Of a DNA stretch of 45,558 nt, positions 42,647 through 45,558 are shown piece after piece. Every line of letters starts with the position of its first letter. Position 1 is the stretch's first letter. The DNA comes from Acidobacteriota bacterium. Its GTDB lineage: Bacteria > Acidobacteriota > Terriglobia > Terriglobales > Acidobacteriaceae. The stretch is from positions 1-45,558 of the forward strand of contig JAJYUB010000029.1 in NCBI GenBank assembly GCA_021792795.1, in the 5' to 3' direction. The translations under genes and the position numbers were made by a program. A model generated the notes under the pieces. The model had not been told where the DNA came from and searched no databases. It saw only the letters and a program-made list of their open reading frames with translations.

Positions 42647-43366
42647 ATGCAGCCCGTCATTGTCGCCGAGAAGCTCGGAAAAATTTATCGCACTGGAAAA
42701 GTAGAGGTCCACGCGCTGCGGTCTGTTTCCTTTTCCGTGGCCGCGGGCGAATTTGTCAGCATCGTCGGGCCTTCCGGCAGCGGAAAATCCACCCTGTTCT
42801 ACAGCCTTGGCGGTCTAACGCGACCGTCTTCCGGCAGACTGTTGATTGACGGCGTCGATTTCGCGTCATTGAGCGATGCGGAGCGGACGCGACTGCGCAA
42901 ACACAAGATTGGCTTCGTCTTCCAGAAATTCAATCTGCTGCCTACCTTGAGCGCCATGGACAACATCCTGCTAGCGCTTGAAATCGCGTCGGGCACGAAA
43001 AAACTGGATAAAACCTACTTTGAACATCTGACGGAACTGTTGGGCATACGCGGCCGCTTGCATCATCGGCCATCGGAGTTGTCCGGCGGCGAGCAGCAAC
43101 GGGTGGCGATTGCCCGCGCCCTGATCTCTCGTCCGGCCATCGTGCTGGCGGACGAACCGACGGGGAACCTTGATTCCAAGAACTCCGACGCGGTGCTGGC
43201 GGTGCTGCGCCGCTCCAATCAAGAACTGAAGCAGACCGTGATGATGATTACGCACAATCCGGAAGCGGCCGCCATCGGCGACCGAGTGCTGCACATGCGC
43301 GACGGCGAATTGCTGGATGCCGAGACCCACGCCGCATTGGAAGCGAGATCCGCAAACGCAGTCTGA
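42647..43366 (+). CDS. LolD/MacB-type ABC transporter ATP-binding protein
   Basis: The 239-residue protein begins with EKLGKIYRTGKVEVHALRSV, as in the LolD/MacB subfamily. Motifs are GPSGSGKST, the Q-loop FQKFNLLPTLSAMDNILLAL, signature LSGGEQQRVAIARAL and Walker B IVLADEPTGNLDS, and the switch histidine MMITHNPE. These ATPases normally work with a FtsX-like permease in lipoprotein release or efflux. No permease gene is adjacent; the next gene is convergent. It lies 64 bases after the response regulator on the same strand. Confidence 0.92.
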   Translation: MQPVIVAEKLGKIYRTGKVEVHALRSVSFSVAAGEFVSIVGPSGSGKSTLFYSLGGLTRPSSGRLLIDGVDFASLSDAERTRLRKHKIGFVFQKFNLLPTLSAMDNILLALEIASGTKKLDKTYFEHLTELLGIRGRLHHRPSELSGGEQQRVAIARALISRPAIVLADEPTGNLDSKNSDAVLAVLRRSNQELKQTVMMITHNPEAAAIGDRVLHMRDGELLDAETHAALEARSANAV

Positions 43367-43387
43367 TGCGTACCGTGAAATTCCGGC

Positions 43388-45154
43388 TTACGGGTATGTT
43401 GTCACTTTCGGTGTCACACGCGGGTGGATGGAAGTCGCCCCGCCCGTATCGTCGATCACATTTAGAATCGCGCCGCGATTGCCCAACGCCACTGTGATCA
43501 TGTGATGGAACTTGACATCCGCGCGCCTGGGAACTTCGATGGCGCGGGTCAGCACGACGTCAGGCTGCTCGAAGACACTGTAAATTCCCAGCCCCCAGGC
43601 TTCGTGGCGGGTGACACGATCGGAAACTTTGTAGGACGCCCATCCCTTTGCATCCGGCGCGCTCATGTAGCTTGCCTGGTTGGGAGGATCGTACGGGATT
43701 TCAGACTGATAAAAGTAGGTTCGCCCGCCGTCGCCGTTCCACAGCACCTGGAACTGCTGGTGATGTTCGACGAACAGCCCATATACCGTGACATTGTTGC
43801 CATTCACCACCAGGCCGTTGGCGCTGGCGTTCAAATCCCAGGCCACGCCGGAGCCGTGGTCGGCGCGCCAGATCCAGGTGTGATCGACAATGGTGTCGTT
43901 ACTGTTGATCTTCAGGTTAATTACAGTGCGACCCACTCCCGCGCCACCCACTCGAAAGAAGACATCGTGCAGCGAGATGGGATCTTTGGCATGGCGCGCG
44001 TTGCTTCCATCCGGCCCTATTTCCAGCAGCACCGGCGATTGTATCGGGCCGGCATCAAACAGCAGGCCCGCGATGACGATTCCGTCCGCATCGGCAGTGG
44101 TCATGGCGGCCGTGCCATGGATCGGTCGCAGCGTGGCGAAGCCCATCCCCAGCACCACAGTATCGTGCCGCGTTACGTGGATTGCGTCCGTCAGATCGTA
44201 GATGCCCGGGGTCAGCAGCAGGTCCTTGCCTTGGGCCAACTGCCGATTGATGGAAGCCGCAGTGTCGATACCCGGCCGCGCGATGTAAAAATGGCCGATG
44301 GGAATCGAACTTCCCGGCGTGGTGCCGCCGTGCCAGGTGATGCCGGAGCTGTCCTTACGCAGTGATGGAACGCGGACACTATAGTTTCCCGCCGCATCCA
44401 CTTGCAGGAAGGGTTTCTCGCGAATGATGGGAGTCAGCGCAATCTTGGTGTAGGGCGGGAAAGGCCACTCGCCTGTAGGAGGACCGGGAACGCCGACAAA
44501 CACCATGTTCCAGTTGGCGCCGGTCCATTGGCCCCACTCCGTGTTTCTTGAAATCCATTGCTGCTGCGGCCCTGCGTCGACGGTGCCGTCAATCAGGTCG
44601 TCGGACATCCAGCCGCCGCTCGCCCATCCGTTGTATTGATGCAGCACGATATTGCCGCGCACATGCATTCTGCGGAAAGGCGCGGCCTGGGAAACTGCCC
44701 ATCGCATCGAACCGCCCGGCGGAGTGACGCTCAAACCCTCTGCGGCCCTCCAGAATGTCGTGGTCGCGTTGTTGTTGTCTTCACTGGCATCGGAATGCAA
44801 ATTGCCATGGATACGCACGTCATCCGGCGAGGCGCCCAACCCAATCGCCTCCGTGTAGAACCCGATGGGGACATCCACGTTGTACTTGCCGGGCAGGAAC
44901 AGCAGAGCGTTGCGCTCCGGGCCAAATTCATTTCTCCGCTGGATGGCGTACACCTTGTCGATCTGCCGCTGCACCCTCGCCGCGGACATCGACGGCGCAA
45001 AGACAAGAACGTTCGGCCCAAAATTCGGCCTGGCGCTGCTGGCCGCCATCGCCAGTGAGACAGCGAACACCAGCAGCCCAAACATCAGGCCGGAGATCAT
45101 CTTTGGCCTAAACTCTCCGCCGCTATGCTGTCCCCAATGCATAAACTTTCCCAT
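43388..45154 (-). CDS. Secreted parallel beta-helix protein
   Basis: The 588-residue product has a signal peptide (MISGLMFGLLVFAVSLAMAA, after a short N-terminal stretch) and a long beta-helix region with pectate-lyase-like features: ALLFLPGKYNVDVPIGFYTE, VRIHGNLHSDASEDNNNATT, a second GIYDLTDAIHVTRHDTVVLG motif, DADGIVIAGLLFDAGPIQSP and HTWIWRADHGSG. Proteins of this kind have been mislabelled adenylyl cyclase in some annotations. I see no cyclase motif. It may act on polysaccharides, but no catalytic set could be confirmed. The start is uncertain: 45154, 45142 or a later methionine; the open frame to 45325 would run into the tRNA-Gly promoter. Confidence 0.72.
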   Translation of the reverse strand: MGKFMHWGQHSGGEFRPKMISGLMFGLLVFAVSLAMAASSARPNFGPNVLVFAPSMSAARVQRQIDKVYAIQRRNEFGPERNALLFLPGKYNVDVPIGFYTEAIGLGASPDDVRIHGNLHSDASEDNNNATTTFWRAAEGLSVTPPGGSMRWAVSQAAPFRRMHVRGNIVLHQYNGWASGGWMSDDLIDGTVDAGPQQQWISRNTEWGQWTGANWNMVFVGVPGPPTGEWPFPPYTKIALTPIIREKPFLQVDAAGNYSVRVPSLRKDSSGITWHGGTTPGSSIPIGHFYIARPGIDTAASINRQLAQGKDLLLTPGIYDLTDAIHVTRHDTVVLGMGFATLRPIHGTAAMTTADADGIVIAGLLFDAGPIQSPVLLEIGPDGSNARHAKDPISLHDVFFRVGGAGVGRTVINLKINSNDTIVDHTWIWRADHGSGVAWDLNASANGLVVNGNNVTVYGLFVEHHQQFQVLWNGDGGRTYFYQSEIPYDPPNQASYMSAPDAKGWASYKVSDRVTRHEAWGLGIYSVFEQPDVVLTRAIEVPRRADVKFHHMITVALGNRGAILNVIDDTGGATSIHPRVTPKVTTYP

Positions 45155-45291
45155 TTCTCCGTGTCCCTCTCGTACTTCAACAAAAAAGCTGCAACACGTC
45201 CAAGTTCTCTTCGCGCAGGCCTCAAATTTTGTATCGTAGCCCTCGAAAGCAGGATCGACAATCTCGCCGCGTCGGATCGAATGCGCTTTCG

Positions 45292-45321
45292 TTGACCCGA
45301 TACGCGGCAAGCCGATATACT
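45292..45321 (+). promoter_or_regulatory. Promoter of the tRNA-Gly gene
   Basis: TTGACC (45292-45297) and TATACT (45316-45321) are spaced by 18 bases, close to the sigma-70 consensus, and lie 15 bases before the tRNA 5' end. Confidence 0.75.
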
Positions 45322-45335
45322 TCAATCCAGTAAGG

Positions 45336-45410
45336 GCGGGAGTAGCTCAGTGGTAGAGCGCGACCTTGCCAAGGTCGAAGTCGCGGGTTCGACCCCCGTC
45401 TCCCGCTCCA
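45336..45410 (+). tRNA. tRNA-Gly (GCC)
   Basis: GCGGGAG pairs with CTCCCGC across a full cloverleaf. The anticodon loop TTGCCAA gives anticodon GCC. GGTTCGACC forms the T arm, and CCA is encoded at 45408-45410. Length is 75 bases. Confidence 0.97.
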
Positions 45411-45481
45411 GCGGCGTGTCGCTGCCAATCTTTCCATGCCAGCAGCCACGGTTCACGGTTCACGTTTCATGTTGCCCATCG

Positions 45482-45556
45482 GGCGCGGTACCCAAGTGGT
45501 AAGGGAGAGGTCTGCAAAACCTTTATGCGTCGGTTCGATCCCGACCCGCGCCTCCA
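45482..45556 (+). tRNA. tRNA-Cys (GCA)
   Basis: GGCGCGG pairs with CCGCGCC in the acceptor stem. The anticodon loop contains CTGCAAA with anticodon GCA. Discriminator U73 and an encoded CCA (45554-45556) fit tRNA-Cys. It follows tRNA-Gly by 71 bases and is probably co-transcribed. Confidence 0.95.
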
Positions 45557-45558
45557 AA

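Overview
The window reads as chromosomal DNA of a member of the Acidobacteriota, probably class Terriglobia. This is an inference. It rests on moderately high G+C, several protein types common in that group (a lone GvpL/F protein, a glycan-type beta-helix protein, an ECF sigma/anti-sigma/DUF4097 operon) and dispersed palindromic repeats carrying the core TGGGGCACCC. No rRNA or other direct taxonomic marker is present. About 40 protein genes and three tRNAs are supported. No CRISPR array, prophage or intact insertion sequence was found; the only mobile-element traces are two decayed transposase fragments at the left edge.

Layout. 1-0.7 kb: two decayed, oppositely oriented transposase remnants. 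0.9-7.1 kb: alaS (minus) diverging from an orphan membrane histidine kinase, then pgsA. 7.1-9.3 kb: bidirectional terminator, lone gvpL/F-like gene, tRNA-Pro(GGG), Fe(2+)-trafficking protein and gamma-carbonic anhydrase. 9.3-11.5 kb: a repeat-rich stretch with a small lipoprotein gene and rpsU. 11.5-17.8 kb: ppc and an ABC-F gene (minus) diverging from glgC. 17.8-22.5 kb: a tight five-gene plus-strand operon of ECF sigma factor, zinc-finger anti-sigma, B-box/TM2 membrane protein, LiaI-like protein and LiaI/DUF4097 protein. 22.6-31.7 kb: a long minus-strand run with KDG kinase, KDPG aldolase, etfB, a small membrane protein, etfA, a second small membrane protein, a Tat-type FAD amine-oxidase-like protein, a cytochrome c, moaA and a GAF-GGDEF protein. 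31.9-37.6 kb (plus): ybiT-type ABC-F, arylsulfotransferase-like lipoprotein, MBL-fold hydrolase and a secreted protein. 37.6-41 kb (minus): uup-type ABC-F, AlkD-like protein, DUF202 protein and a zinc-ribbon protein. 41.1-43.4 kb (plus): YbjQ-like protein, response regulator and a LolD-type ATPase. 43.4-45.6 kb: a secreted beta-helix protein (minus), then tRNA-Gly(GCC) and tRNA-Cys(GCA).

How the genes may work together. The ECF operon looks like a self-contained envelope-stress unit: four start-stop overlaps or near-contacts tie together a sigma factor, its membrane anti-sigma factor and three membrane proteins. The 24-30 kb block joins soluble electron carriers (ETF), small membrane proteins, an exported flavoprotein and an exported cytochrome c, which together resemble an electron-transfer route across the membrane. 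KDG kinase and KDPG aldolase form the lower part of an Entner-Doudoroff or uronate pathway. GlgC and PEP carboxylase are central carbon enzymes.

The most unusual observations are the AlaRS with in-frame, AT-richer insertions, one of which carries a copy of the dispersed palindromic repeat; the ETF/FAD/cytochrome c block; and the ECF/B-box/DUF4097 operon. All functions are assigned from sequence recognition alone.
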